DNA from: Acidobacteriota bacterium
Lineage (GTDB): Bacteria; Acidobacteriota; Thermoanaerobaculia; Multivoradales; Multivoraceae
Reading direction: 5' to 3'
NCBI GenBank assembly: GCA_026708285.1
Contig: JAPOVF010000311.1
Span: 1-38,250, forward strand
Length of the DNA stretch: 38,250 bases
In this document: positions 18,682 to 26,904 of the stretch, one piece after another
Layout of the letters: every line of letters begins with the position of its first letter
Numbering within the stretch: the first letter of the stretch is position 1
Program-made: the position numbers and the translations under genes
Notes under the pieces: generated by a model
Told to the model about the DNA's origin: nothing
Database searches by the model: none
The model's input: the letters and a program-made list of their open reading frames with translations, nothing else

Positions 18682-20676
18682 TCAGTCCTCCCGCGGCAGC
18701 GCGAAAGCCACCAGTTCCGCTGTCGCCGCCTGGACGTTCGCGTTTCTGCCCACGGCCCTGCCGCCCGGCCTGCCGCCTGCCGGCACCACGATGTACTGGC
18801 GGCCCTCGTGCCGGTAGGTGATCGGCACGCCGTGCAGCGCCGTGTCGGTCTCGACCTGCGCCAGCACCTTGCCGGTGGCCTTGTCGTAGGCGGTGAGGTA
18901 GCTGGCGGTCGCCGTCGGCGCGTCCCAGCTCTCCCGCTTGGGCGAGTGGGTGATCAGGAGCGTCCGGGTGACGAGAAGCCCGCCTTCGCGGGTTCCGCTT
19001 GAAGGGCGGCTGCCCAGAGGGCCGAGGTCGAGATGGCTGATCGCGGGGTGATCCGTTGGGCCTTCTCCCAGCGGCACCTGCCAGGCGTGCTCGCCGGTCT
19101 TCAGATCGATCGCCGTGATGCGCCGGTAGGGTGGTTTCGTCAGGGGCAACCCCTGGGGGATCTTGAGTCCTCCCGCTCCTCCCGTCGACTTCTTCACGTA
19201 GCGGAACTCGCTGCGGGCGGGGTCCGGCTTCGCCAGTCCCCAGGCGCCGAGCTGGGTGGTCGACTGGACGTAGACGATCCCGGTCAGGGGATCGAACGAG
19301 GCGCCGGGATGATTGGCCCCGCCGCCTGGGCCGGGCGAGACGATCGTGCCGAGCTTGCCTCCTTCGCCGGCGACGATGGAGGGCGTGAAGATCGGTCCGG
19401 TGACAAACGACTCGAGGACCTCGAGCGCCTCCCGGCGCAGCTCCGGCGTGAAGTCGACCAGATCGTCGACGGTCAGGCCCTGAAGATCGAATGCTGGCGG
19501 TTTGGTCGGAAACGGCTGGGTCGGCGAGAGTCGCTCGCCGGGCACCGTGGACGGGGGAACCGGCCGCTCCTCGATCGGCCACAGCGGCTCGCCGGTGATC
19601 CGATCGAAGACGTAGATGAAGGCGGTCTTCGACGCCATGGCCACGGCCTTGCGCAGCCGGCCTTCGACGACCACGTCGACCAGGTTCGGGGCCGAGGCGT
19701 TGTCGTAGTCCCAGATGCCGTGATGCACGGTCTGGAAGTGCCAGATGCGCTCGCCCGTCTCCGCGTCGGCGCAAACCAGGCTTTCGCCGAACACGTTGTC
19801 GCCGTGGCGGTCGCCGCCGTAGTAGTCGCTCGACGGTGTCGACGTAGCGAAGTAGACGTAGCCGAGCTCCTCGTCGGCGGCGAGCGGCGCCCACACGTTC
19901 GTGTTGCCCATCCACTTCCAGGAGTCGTTCTCCCAGGTCTCGGTGAAGTCGTCGCCTTCCTGCGGGATCGTGTGGAAGCGCCACTTCTGCTTGCCGGTGC
20001 GCACGTCGTAGGCGCGCACGTGGCCCGGCGGGATGCCCGTCTTCTTCGACGGCACGTCGAAGATCCGCGAGCCGACGATGTACGTGTCGCCGACGACGAT
20101 CCCGGGCGAGCCGGCGCTGATGTCGCGCAGCCGGATCCCGGGGCGTCCGAGGTCGTCGAGCGCCATGTGGACGAAGCCCTCCTCGCCGAAGTCGGGATCG
20201 GGTTGCCCGGTCGCAAGGTCGATCGAGATCAGCAGCTTTCCGGAGGTGGCGAACAGGATGCGCTCCTCCTCGCCGTCGGTCCAGTACTCGATTCCCCGGG
20301 GACCCGAGTACGCGGCCCTGGGCGCCTTGTACGCTTCGGAGTCGAACACCCAGAGCTCTTCGCCGGTGGCCGCATCGAGCGCCGCGAGCTGCCACAGCGT
20401 GGTCATCATGTAGACCCGGCCGCCGATCATGAGCGCCGAGCCCGAGAAGGCGCCCGGCACCTCCCGCACGCGGTGGTCGGCGGACTTCCAGCGCCAGGCC
20501 ACCTCGAGCCGGGCGAAGTTCTCGCCGTCGATGTCCGCTAGCGGCGAGTAGCGGCTGAAGGCGTGGTCGCGGCCGTGATGCTGCCACTCGACGTCGGGAG
20601 CGCCGGACTCGGCGAAGGCGGCGGGGGCTGACAATGCGGCCGCCACTGCCGCCAGTGCCGCGTATCCAGCCCTCAT
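18682..20676 (-). CDS. PQQ-dependent dehydrogenase, exported (paralogue of the 13405..16461 N-terminal part)
   Basis: 664 aa from ATG 20676 (ATGA overlap); signal peptide; EWQHHGRDHAFSRYSPLADIDGENFARLEVAWRWKSADH; HHGIWDYDNASAPNLVDV; ends AELVAFALPRED. Confidence 0.93.
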   Translation of the reverse strand: MRAGYAALAAVAAALSAPAAFAESGAPDVEWQHHGRDHAFSRYSPLADIDGENFARLEVAWRWKSADHRVREVPGAFSGSALMIGGRVYMMTTLWQLAALDAATGEELWVFDSEAYKAPRAAYSGPRGIEYWTDGEEERILFATSGKLLISIDLATGQPDPDFGEEGFVHMALDDLGRPGIRLRDISAGSPGIVVGDTYIVGSRIFDVPSKKTGIPPGHVRAYDVRTGKQKWRFHTIPQEGDDFTETWENDSWKWMGNTNVWAPLAADEELGYVYFATSTPSSDYYGGDRHGDNVFGESLVCADAETGERIWHFQTVHHGIWDYDNASAPNLVDVVVEGRLRKAVAMASKTAFIYVFDRITGEPLWPIEERPVPPSTVPGERLSPTQPFPTKPPAFDLQGLTVDDLVDFTPELRREALEVLESFVTGPIFTPSIVAGEGGKLGTIVSPGPGGGANHPGASFDPLTGIVYVQSTTQLGAWGLAKPDPARSEFRYVKKSTGGAGGLKIPQGLPLTKPPYRRITAIDLKTGEHAWQVPLGEGPTDHPAISHLDLGPLGSRPSSGTREGGLLVTRTLLITHSPKRESWDAPTATASYLTAYDKATGKVLAQVETDTALHGVPITYRHEGRQYIVVPAGGRPGGRAVGRNANVQAATAELVAFALPRED

Positions 20677-21131
20677 CGGTTCGGTGGCTCCGACGGGTCG
20701 GCCGAATCTCTCGGCGCGCCGGTGCCGGAAGAGCCCAGGAACAGTCTCTCCCCGTTGGTATAGGTCACGGTGCGTCCCGCGCACTTGTTCGAGCGGTCCT
20801 TGGCCTGGAAGCCATCGACGACGATCTCGGTTCCCGGCAGCAGCGAATTCTTGGTGAAGCCCCGGCGAAACAGGCTCGGGGGACTGCCGCTCTCGACCAT
20901 CCAGATCTCGGTCGAGCCATCTTCCTTCACGACCTCCATGTGGATCCACGCATGCGGATTGATCCACTCCATCCGGGTCACCTTGCCGGTGAGCTTGACC
21001 GGGCGGTCGGCATCGAACTCGGCGGCGAAGGCGTGGTGCGCCATTGCCGGTGCGGCGCCCACGGCGAGAGTGAAAGCGACTGCGGCCATGAGGACCTTGG
21101 TGGGCACGATGCTGGTCTCCTTCCCGGTCAT
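20673..21131 (-). CDS. DUF6152 family protein, exported
   Basis: 152 aa from ATG 21131 (ATGA overlap); signal peptide ending AAPAMA then HHAFAAEFDADRPVKLTGKVTRMEWINPHAWIHMEV, characteristic of the HH(S/A)FAAE(Y/F)D ... NPH family. Confidence 0.85.
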   Translation of the reverse strand: MTGKETSIVPTKVLMAAVAFTLAVGAAPAMAHHAFAAEFDADRPVKLTGKVTRMEWINPHAWIHMEVVKEDGSTEIWMVESGSPPSLFRRGFTKNSLLPGTEIVVDGFQAKDRSNKCAGRTVTYTNGERLFLGSSGTGAPRDSADPSEPPNR

Positions 21132-21973
21132 TCGGGATCTCCGCCCTTCCAGACGCCCTTGCTCAGGTGGCGGTACATCAGCTCCTCCGCGAACACGACG
21201 CACTTGAAGTCGAGTAGCTGCATGTTCTCCTCGATGCGTCGATAGAGCGGAAAGCTCACCTTCCACGGGCGGGTGTAGGTCTTCGGGTCGGTGATCGTCG
21301 CCTCGTAGTGGAGATGGTCCGGCCCGGTCGCCGTGTAGCGCTCGAGGACGTGGATCTCCTCGCTGTGGTGATTGCCGGAGCTGTCGAGCCAGGTGTCGGG
21401 TACCTGGGCAGAGACATCGATCACGAGGGTCTCTCCCTCCCAGTGCCCGCGGGAGTGCCCCATCCAGTTGTCGCCGGGACTCTCGAAGTCGGGTCGGTTC
21501 ATGTAGACGATCCGGCTGGCGCTGGCGAACTCGTAGGCGAAGATGACGTTCTCGGGGGTCTGGATGATCTGGAACGGGAAGGGCATGTAGTTGGCGCGGG
21601 GGATGCCGGGCATGAAGCACTTGATCGCCGGGTCCAGCTCCCACCATCGCGCGAGGTTCTCCTGCTGCTTCGCCCTCGCTGCCGGGGTGTAGGGGATCTC
21701 GCCGCCTTCGACGATGCCCAGGCCCCCCGGCACGGCGCCGAGCGCACCGAGTTCGACGATCGGGCCGCTGCGGGCGGCGTGGGCCTCGATGTCCCAGTGC
21801 GCCGTCGTCAGGGCCTGCCAGATGCCGTTCAGATCCGGCTCGCCATCACTGGTGCGCGCGGCACGGTAGTCCTGTGCCTGGACCGGCGTCGCGGCCGTCA
21901 CTGCAACGGCGGCAGCGACCGCGGCGGAAAGCCCTGCGCGCCGCATTCGGATTCGCACGTTTCCGCCTCTCAT
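21128..21973 (-). CDS. Exported protein of the 'GEPDL.G.W' family (divergent member, lacks CHEGNY)
   Basis: 281 aa from ATG 21973 (ATGA overlap); signal peptide; DGEPDLNGIWQ; SRGHWEGETLVIDVS; IHVLERYTATGPDHLHYEATITDPKTYTRPWKVSFPLYRR. Confidence 0.82.
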   Translation of the reverse strand: MRGGNVRIRMRRAGLSAAVAAAVAVTAATPVQAQDYRAARTSDGEPDLNGIWQALTTAHWDIEAHAARSGPIVELGALGAVPGGLGIVEGGEIPYTPAARAKQQENLARWWELDPAIKCFMPGIPRANYMPFPFQIIQTPENVIFAYEFASASRIVYMNRPDFESPGDNWMGHSRGHWEGETLVIDVSAQVPDTWLDSSGNHHSEEIHVLERYTATGPDHLHYEATITDPKTYTRPWKVSFPLYRRIEENMQLLDFKCVVFAEELMYRHLSKGVWKGGDPE

Positions 21974-22839
21974 TCGGGGTCCGCCGCGGCCTCCTGCTCG
22001 CTGACGCGAGCGCCGCGCAAGATGTTCGCCATGTTGTAGTTGCCCTCGTGGCAGGCGAACTCGAAGAGCGGCTCGTTGCGCTTGCCCATCGGCATCCTCA
22101 CCGTCCATGGCCTGACCCAGATCGGTGGATCGTCGATCGTCACCTCGTAGAGCATCACCTCGGGGCCGACCCGGGTGAAGCGCTCGGTCACCACCAGCTC
22201 TTCCGAGTTGAGGGAGTGGAACCAGGTCTGCGGGGTCCCTCGCTGGTGGGTGCCGGCGTACCCCTTGGGCAGGTAGTTCGCCGTCTCGACCACCAGGGAG
22301 TCGCTTTCCCAGCGGCCGCGCGAGTCTCCGAGCCATAGCCCGATCCGGCGATCGGGGTGGGGCGAACCGTCGAGAGGGATGACGCGGGCCTCGTGATACC
22401 ACTCCATGACGATGACCACATGGTCCCTGTTCTGGACGAACTTGTAGTACTGGTTGAAGTTCGCCCGCACGGGCACGCCCAGGGTCACGCAGCGTTCGCC
22501 CAGGGAGCGGTCCTTCCAGGTGTCGGCCGGATGCTCCTCCAGGTACTGCTGGAGGGCGTCCCAGTCCTTCTGCGCCTGCTCGGTCAGAGCCGGAATCCCG
22601 CCTTCGGGCGGGTCGATGACGAGGTGGGACAGTCTGGCGCCGCCGCGGGTGCCGCCGATCTCCACCCACACTCCCCGCAGATCGGGGTGGCCGTCCACGG
22701 TACGGGGTACGGTCCAGCCCGCTGGCGTCTCGGGCACCTCCACGGGCCCGCGAGCCCTTCGCTGAGCCGCAGCGAGGCCAGGCAGCAGCAGTACCAACAC
22801 GATTCCGGCCGCCAGGCGTCGCGATGACGATCTGCGCAT
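21970..22839 (-). CDS. Exported protein of the 'GEPDL.G.W ... CHEGNY' family
   Basis: 289 aa from ATG 22839 preceded by AGGAGG; signal peptide; DGHPDLRGVWVEIGG; WYHEARVIPLDG; GRWESDSLVVETANY; LFEFACHEGNYNMANILRGAR. Confidence 0.84.
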   Translation of the reverse strand: MRRSSSRRLAAGIVLVLLLPGLAAAQRRARGPVEVPETPAGWTVPRTVDGHPDLRGVWVEIGGTRGGARLSHLVIDPPEGGIPALTEQAQKDWDALQQYLEEHPADTWKDRSLGERCVTLGVPVRANFNQYYKFVQNRDHVVIVMEWYHEARVIPLDGSPHPDRRIGLWLGDSRGRWESDSLVVETANYLPKGYAGTHQRGTPQTWFHSLNSEELVVTERFTRVGPEVMLYEVTIDDPPIWVRPWTVRMPMGKRNEPLFEFACHEGNYNMANILRGARVSEQEAAADPE

Positions 22840-22926
22840 CGAGCAGCCTCCTGCGGGTTCTCGGCCGGCACCCCGTCCGGGGCGCACTCGAAGAACGGCA
22901 GTCCGGTTTTCGCGGCGCTGCGCCCT

Positions 22927-22950
22927 GGGAGTGCGCCCTTGGTGCAGCCG
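22927..22950. repeat. 24-bp direct repeat, copy 1
   Basis: GGGAGTGCGCCCTTGGTGCAGCCG, identical to 25386-25409. Confidence 0.95.
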
Positions 22951-23026
22951 GCCAGCTATTGGATGGCAGTGGGTCCGTTTCTGAGACTAGTGGACCTGCC
23001 GGCTTCGGTCAAACGCCGTTTGGTCT

Positions 23027-25384
23027 TCAGACCTCCGGCACCAACGGCCATACGAGCGGAAGAACCGTCAGAACCACCATCATCACCAGGATCAACAACG
23101 GGAAGCCGGCCTTCATGAAGTCAACGAACCGGTATCGTCCGAACCCCATCACCAACAGATTGACCGGATGACCCACCGGACTCATGAAGGCGCAGGAACT
23201 CGCCACCGCCACCGTCATCATGAGAGCCTGGGCCGACAGCCCTTCGGTGGTGGCCGTGCTAAGGGCAATGGGCGACATGAGTACCGCGACCGCCGCCGTC
23301 GGCATGACTTGGGCCGATAGGGCTGTGATCAGAAAGAGCCCCGCCGTCACTGCCAGCGGCCCGAAGTCCGCAAGGGATCCCAACACCGTTTTGGCCACCA
23401 GCGCGGCGGTTCCGGACTCCTGCATCGCGAGTCCCAAGCTGAGCATCCCCGCGATCAGGATGACCGCCTTCAGCTCGATGCACCGATAGGCCTCCTCAAT
23501 CTTCAGGCAGCCCGTCAGCACCATCAGGACGGCTCCGATTGGCGCCGCGACAAACACAGGCAAAAGACCCGAGATCACCGAAGTCAGGACGCCCGCCATG
23601 ATCAGGGCGCTGACGGGAGCCTTCCGGCTTCGCATCGCTTCTCCGGCTCCTTCAGTCATGACGAGAAAGTCCGGGTGTTCCGCAAGTAGCGCGAGCTTGT
23701 TCCTGTCGCCATAGAGCAAAAGGGCATCACCGGGGAGCAGTTCCGTCTTCCGGAGCCCACTGCGGTAGATCTCTCCGTTCCGCCATATCGCGAGGATCGA
23801 GACACCGTAGTTCTGCCGGAACTTGAGCTCCTCGACCGTCCTTCCCGCGAATGTCGTGCGGGGAGACAACGACGCCTCCGCCAGGCCGACGGTTTCGGAC
23901 TCCAGTCGACTCAAATCCAGGGGGTGATCGTCGCCCACCTCCAGATCCTGGAGCGCCTCCAGGATCCTGAGATCCTCGAACTGTCCCCGGAGCAGAAGAA
24001 CGTCCCCTCCTTCGAGTTTGGTATCCGGATCGGGAACGAGAAACTCGTCATCGGTCCGCAGAATCCCCACCACCGTCAGGCCGAATGCATCGGCCAACTG
24101 GGTCTGTGCGAGTAGCTGACCGGACAGTAGTGAGTCTTCCGAGATTCTGACGCTTTGAATCCTGCGCTCCATGTGGTAACGAGAGACCAGCTCTTCCGCC
24201 GGCACGGAACGAACCGCTCCCAGGCTGCCGTCCTCCGCCAGCGCGGCAAGTCGTCCGCTCTCCATCGCAATCAGCAGACGATCCTCTGAAGCAAGAGTCA
24301 TCTCCCGCAGTCCCGTACGATGCACGGTGGCGCCGCGCAGGATGGCAAGCACATGCAGGCGCCGGGTCCGGCGCAGGTTCGCTTTGCGAACCGTCTTGCC
24401 GATCAGTGAGGAATCTCTCGCCAACTCCAGTTCCGCTACCCCGATAGAGGCCTTTGCGATGCGCTCCAGAGTCCTCTCTCTCGACTCGATCTCCAGGTGC
24501 TTCCATGCGCGGAGGGCCTCGAACCTCTCCAGGGTTCCTTCGACGACCATCTCGTCTCCCTCCCTCAGAACGAAGTCGTTCCTGGGAGCGAGGATCAGTT
24601 GTCCGCTTCGTCGCACCGCTACGACGTTCAGACCCAGCGCATGGCCCAACCGGCCCTGGCGAAGTGTCTTGCCAGCCAGTGCGGAATGTCTGGGCGCTCT
24701 CAGGATTCCGATGAGGCCACCCAGGTCGTAGAGTCCCCCCAGATCCACCGGGTCGGACTCCTCTTTCGGAGCGTGGTCCGGCAGCAGTCGCCGGCCCAGG
24801 AACGTCATGTAGACGACCCCTACGGCAAGCGCCGTCAACCCGACCGGCGTGAACGAGAACATCTGAAACGGCTCGAACTCGGCATCCCGCAACGCCCCGT
24901 TCACCAGGATGTTCGGCGCCGTTCCGATCAAGGTCGTCATTCCGCCGAGCAGGGATCCGAAGGCCAGGGGCATGAGCAGTTTGGAGGGCGCGGCCCCGGT
25001 GCGGCGGGCCATATCCAGGACCACCGGAAGCATGAGCGCGGTGATTCCAATGTCGTTCATGATCCCCGACAGGAGGCCCACCGTGGGCATCATCACCGCG
25101 ATGAGACGGCCGACTCCGTGCCCCGACGCGGCCAAGACCCGTTGACCGATGAAGTGGGCCACTCCGGTCCGCATCAGCCCGCCGCTCAGGACCAGGACGG
25201 AAGCGATCGTGATGACCGCTTCGTTGGCGAAACCCATGATCGCCTGCTCGCCCTCGAGGATGTTCGTCACCACGAGTGCGAGCATCACCATCAGGGCGAC
25301 CAGATCCACCCGGACCCATTCGGTCACGAACAGGACCACCGCTACCGCGAGAATTCCCCCGACTACGAGAACCTCGAAGTTCAT
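23027..25384 (-). CDS. SLC13/DASS family permease with four RCK_C (TrkA-C)-like domains
   Basis: 785 aa; two hydrophobic blocks (MNFEVLVVGGILAVAVVLFVTEWVRVDLVALMVMLAL and the 600-785 region) around four repeats with LAGKTLRQ / LIGKTVRKANL / LSGQLLAQTQL / FAGRTVEELKF and ...GD.(ML)(VL) motifs. Confidence 0.9.
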   Translation of the reverse strand: MNFEVLVVGGILAVAVVLFVTEWVRVDLVALMVMLALVVTNILEGEQAIMGFANEAVITIASVLVLSGGLMRTGVAHFIGQRVLAASGHGVGRLIAVMMPTVGLLSGIMNDIGITALMLPVVLDMARRTGAAPSKLLMPLAFGSLLGGMTTLIGTAPNILVNGALRDAEFEPFQMFSFTPVGLTALAVGVVYMTFLGRRLLPDHAPKEESDPVDLGGLYDLGGLIGILRAPRHSALAGKTLRQGRLGHALGLNVVAVRRSGQLILAPRNDFVLREGDEMVVEGTLERFEALRAWKHLEIESRERTLERIAKASIGVAELELARDSSLIGKTVRKANLRRTRRLHVLAILRGATVHRTGLREMTLASEDRLLIAMESGRLAALAEDGSLGAVRSVPAEELVSRYHMERRIQSVRISEDSLLSGQLLAQTQLADAFGLTVVGILRTDDEFLVPDPDTKLEGGDVLLLRGQFEDLRILEALQDLEVGDDHPLDLSRLESETVGLAEASLSPRTTFAGRTVEELKFRQNYGVSILAIWRNGEIYRSGLRKTELLPGDALLLYGDRNKLALLAEHPDFLVMTEGAGEAMRSRKAPVSALIMAGVLTSVISGLLPVFVAAPIGAVLMVLTGCLKIEEAYRCIELKAVILIAGMLSLGLAMQESGTAALVAKTVLGSLADFGPLAVTAGLFLITALSAQVMPTAAVAVLMSPIALSTATTEGLSAQALMMTVAVASSCAFMSPVGHPVNLLVMGFGRYRFVDFMKAGFPLLILVMMVVLTVLPLVWPLVPEV

Positions 25385-25385
25385 C

Positions 25386-25409
25386 GGGAGTGCGCCCTTG
25401 GTGCAGCCG
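25386..25409. repeat. 24-bp direct repeat, copy 2 (immediately upstream of the permease start codon)
   Basis: GGGAGTGCGCCCTTGGTGCAGCCG, identical to 22927-22950. Confidence 0.95.
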
Positions 25410-25436
25410 ACAGGAGCGTGACTCGCACGCCGGCGA

Positions 25437-26870
25437 TCAGGTCTCCTGCTGCGACGTCAGCTCGATCTGCTTGTAGCCCCCTGCCCGCCGGAAGTGGAGG
25501 ATCAGGTAGAGGAAGCCGAGCGCCATGAACACGGGTATCGCCGCGGTGATCCGCAGGGCGGTCTGGCCGCCGTGGAAGGACGCGTCGCGCACGGCCTGCT
25601 CGTCCGGCGGCAGGGTGATGCTGAAGTCCTTCGCCTTCTCCATGACCGGACCGGCCTTCGTGCCGTCGAGGCCCTGGACGGGGGCGAAGAACAGGAAGCT
25701 GTTCGTGCCCTGGGCCTTGTACTCCTCGTACACGGCGGGGGCGTTGGCCTGCAGGTCCTGCGAGGCGTGCCGGTCCTGGAGGTAGCCGATGCCGGGGCCG
25801 CCCAGCAGTCCCGCCGAGAGCATGCCGACGCCGCCGACGGCGCCGAGCGTCAGGGCGCCGCCGCGCGGGAAGCGCTCCGAGACGACGGCCAGCATCGTCG
25901 GCCAGAAGAAGGCCTTGCCGGCGCCGTAGATCGTGGCGGCGATCATGACGGTGACGGCGCCGGCCAGCGAACCGAGCGAGTAGAGGCCGATGGCGGCGAC
26001 GACGGCGCTGACGAACAGCAGGCCGAGCGGGTTGATCCGGTGAACGATCGGTCCGGCGAAGAAGCGCAGCACGAACATCAGGATGGACGTGTAGAGCAGG
26101 ATGAACAGCCCCTTGCCGCCCAGCACGGTGTCCATGATGTTGACGATCCAACTGTCGGTTCCGAGTTCGACGTAGCCGATGCAGACGTGGAGCACCAGCA
26201 GGAAGAGCAGCATGGGCGCCGCGAACTCCTTGACCATGTCGAGGAACTTGACGCCGGCGGCGGCCGCCTCGGACGTGGGGAATCTCTCCTTGACCATCAT
26301 CAGGACGTAGATGAGGGTCGGAACGAGGTAGAGCGCGAGGACGATCTCCCAGCGCACGCGGCCGATCAGGCCGATGCCCAGGAGAGAGCCGCAGATCAGG
26401 CCGGCGGGCCAGCCGGCGTGCAGGATGTTCAGGTAGTGGGTCTTCTCCTTGTGGTAGAGCGTCGCAACCAGCGGGTTGATGACCGCTTCGCAGATGCCGT
26501 TCGCGACGGCGAAGATGAAGACGCCCCAGAACAGGCAGAAGTAGGCCCCGGCGCGGGCGAAGTCCGGGTTCGTTTCGATCGATCCGTTGTAGACGAAAGT
26601 CGCCGCAACGGCCACGACGACCGACAGCACATGCAGGACGCCCGCGCCCAGCAGGAACGGTTTGTAGCCGTAGCGGTCGAGGAAGGCGCTGGCCACGAGG
26701 ATGACGAGTCCGAAGCCGACGAAGCCGCCGCCGGTGATCTGTCCGAGTTCCGTCTGCGTGAAGCCGAAGGCCGTGCCCCATTCCAGGAGGAGCCCGCCGC
26801 GAACGGCGGTTCCGACTCCGGCAACCAGGATGGTGAGGAAGCTCGCGATCAGTAGTTTCGTCTTGTTCAT
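25437..26870 (-). CDS. MFS transporter (probable sugar/nucleoside-type)
   Basis: 477 aa, multiple TM segments, MNKTKLLIASFLTILVAGVGTAVRGGLLLEWGTAFGFTQTELGQITGGGFVGFGLVILVASAFLDRYGYKP (MFS motif A-like). Confidence 0.88.
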   Translation of the reverse strand: MNKTKLLIASFLTILVAGVGTAVRGGLLLEWGTAFGFTQTELGQITGGGFVGFGLVILVASAFLDRYGYKPFLLGAGVLHVLSVVVAVAATFVYNGSIETNPDFARAGAYFCLFWGVFIFAVANGICEAVINPLVATLYHKEKTHYLNILHAGWPAGLICGSLLGIGLIGRVRWEIVLALYLVPTLIYVLMMVKERFPTSEAAAAGVKFLDMVKEFAAPMLLFLLVLHVCIGYVELGTDSWIVNIMDTVLGGKGLFILLYTSILMFVLRFFAGPIVHRINPLGLLFVSAVVAAIGLYSLGSLAGAVTVMIAATIYGAGKAFFWPTMLAVVSERFPRGGALTLGAVGGVGMLSAGLLGGPGIGYLQDRHASQDLQANAPAVYEEYKAQGTNSFLFFAPVQGLDGTKAGPVMEKAKDFSITLPPDEQAVRDASFHGGQTALRITAAIPVFMALGFLYLILHFRRAGGYKQIELTSQQET

Positions 26871-26904
26871 TGGCCCTCCTGAAGCCGGTCCGTTGGTTGG
26901 GGTC

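Noticed and set aside
19033-20541. 502-aa plus-strand ORF
   Set aside because: Antisense to the PQQ dehydrogenase at 18682; shadow ORF.
22871-22882. Small hairpin CCCCG-TC-CGGGG upstream of the 22839 operon
   Set aside because: 5-bp stem with a 2-nt loop is common by chance in this GC content.
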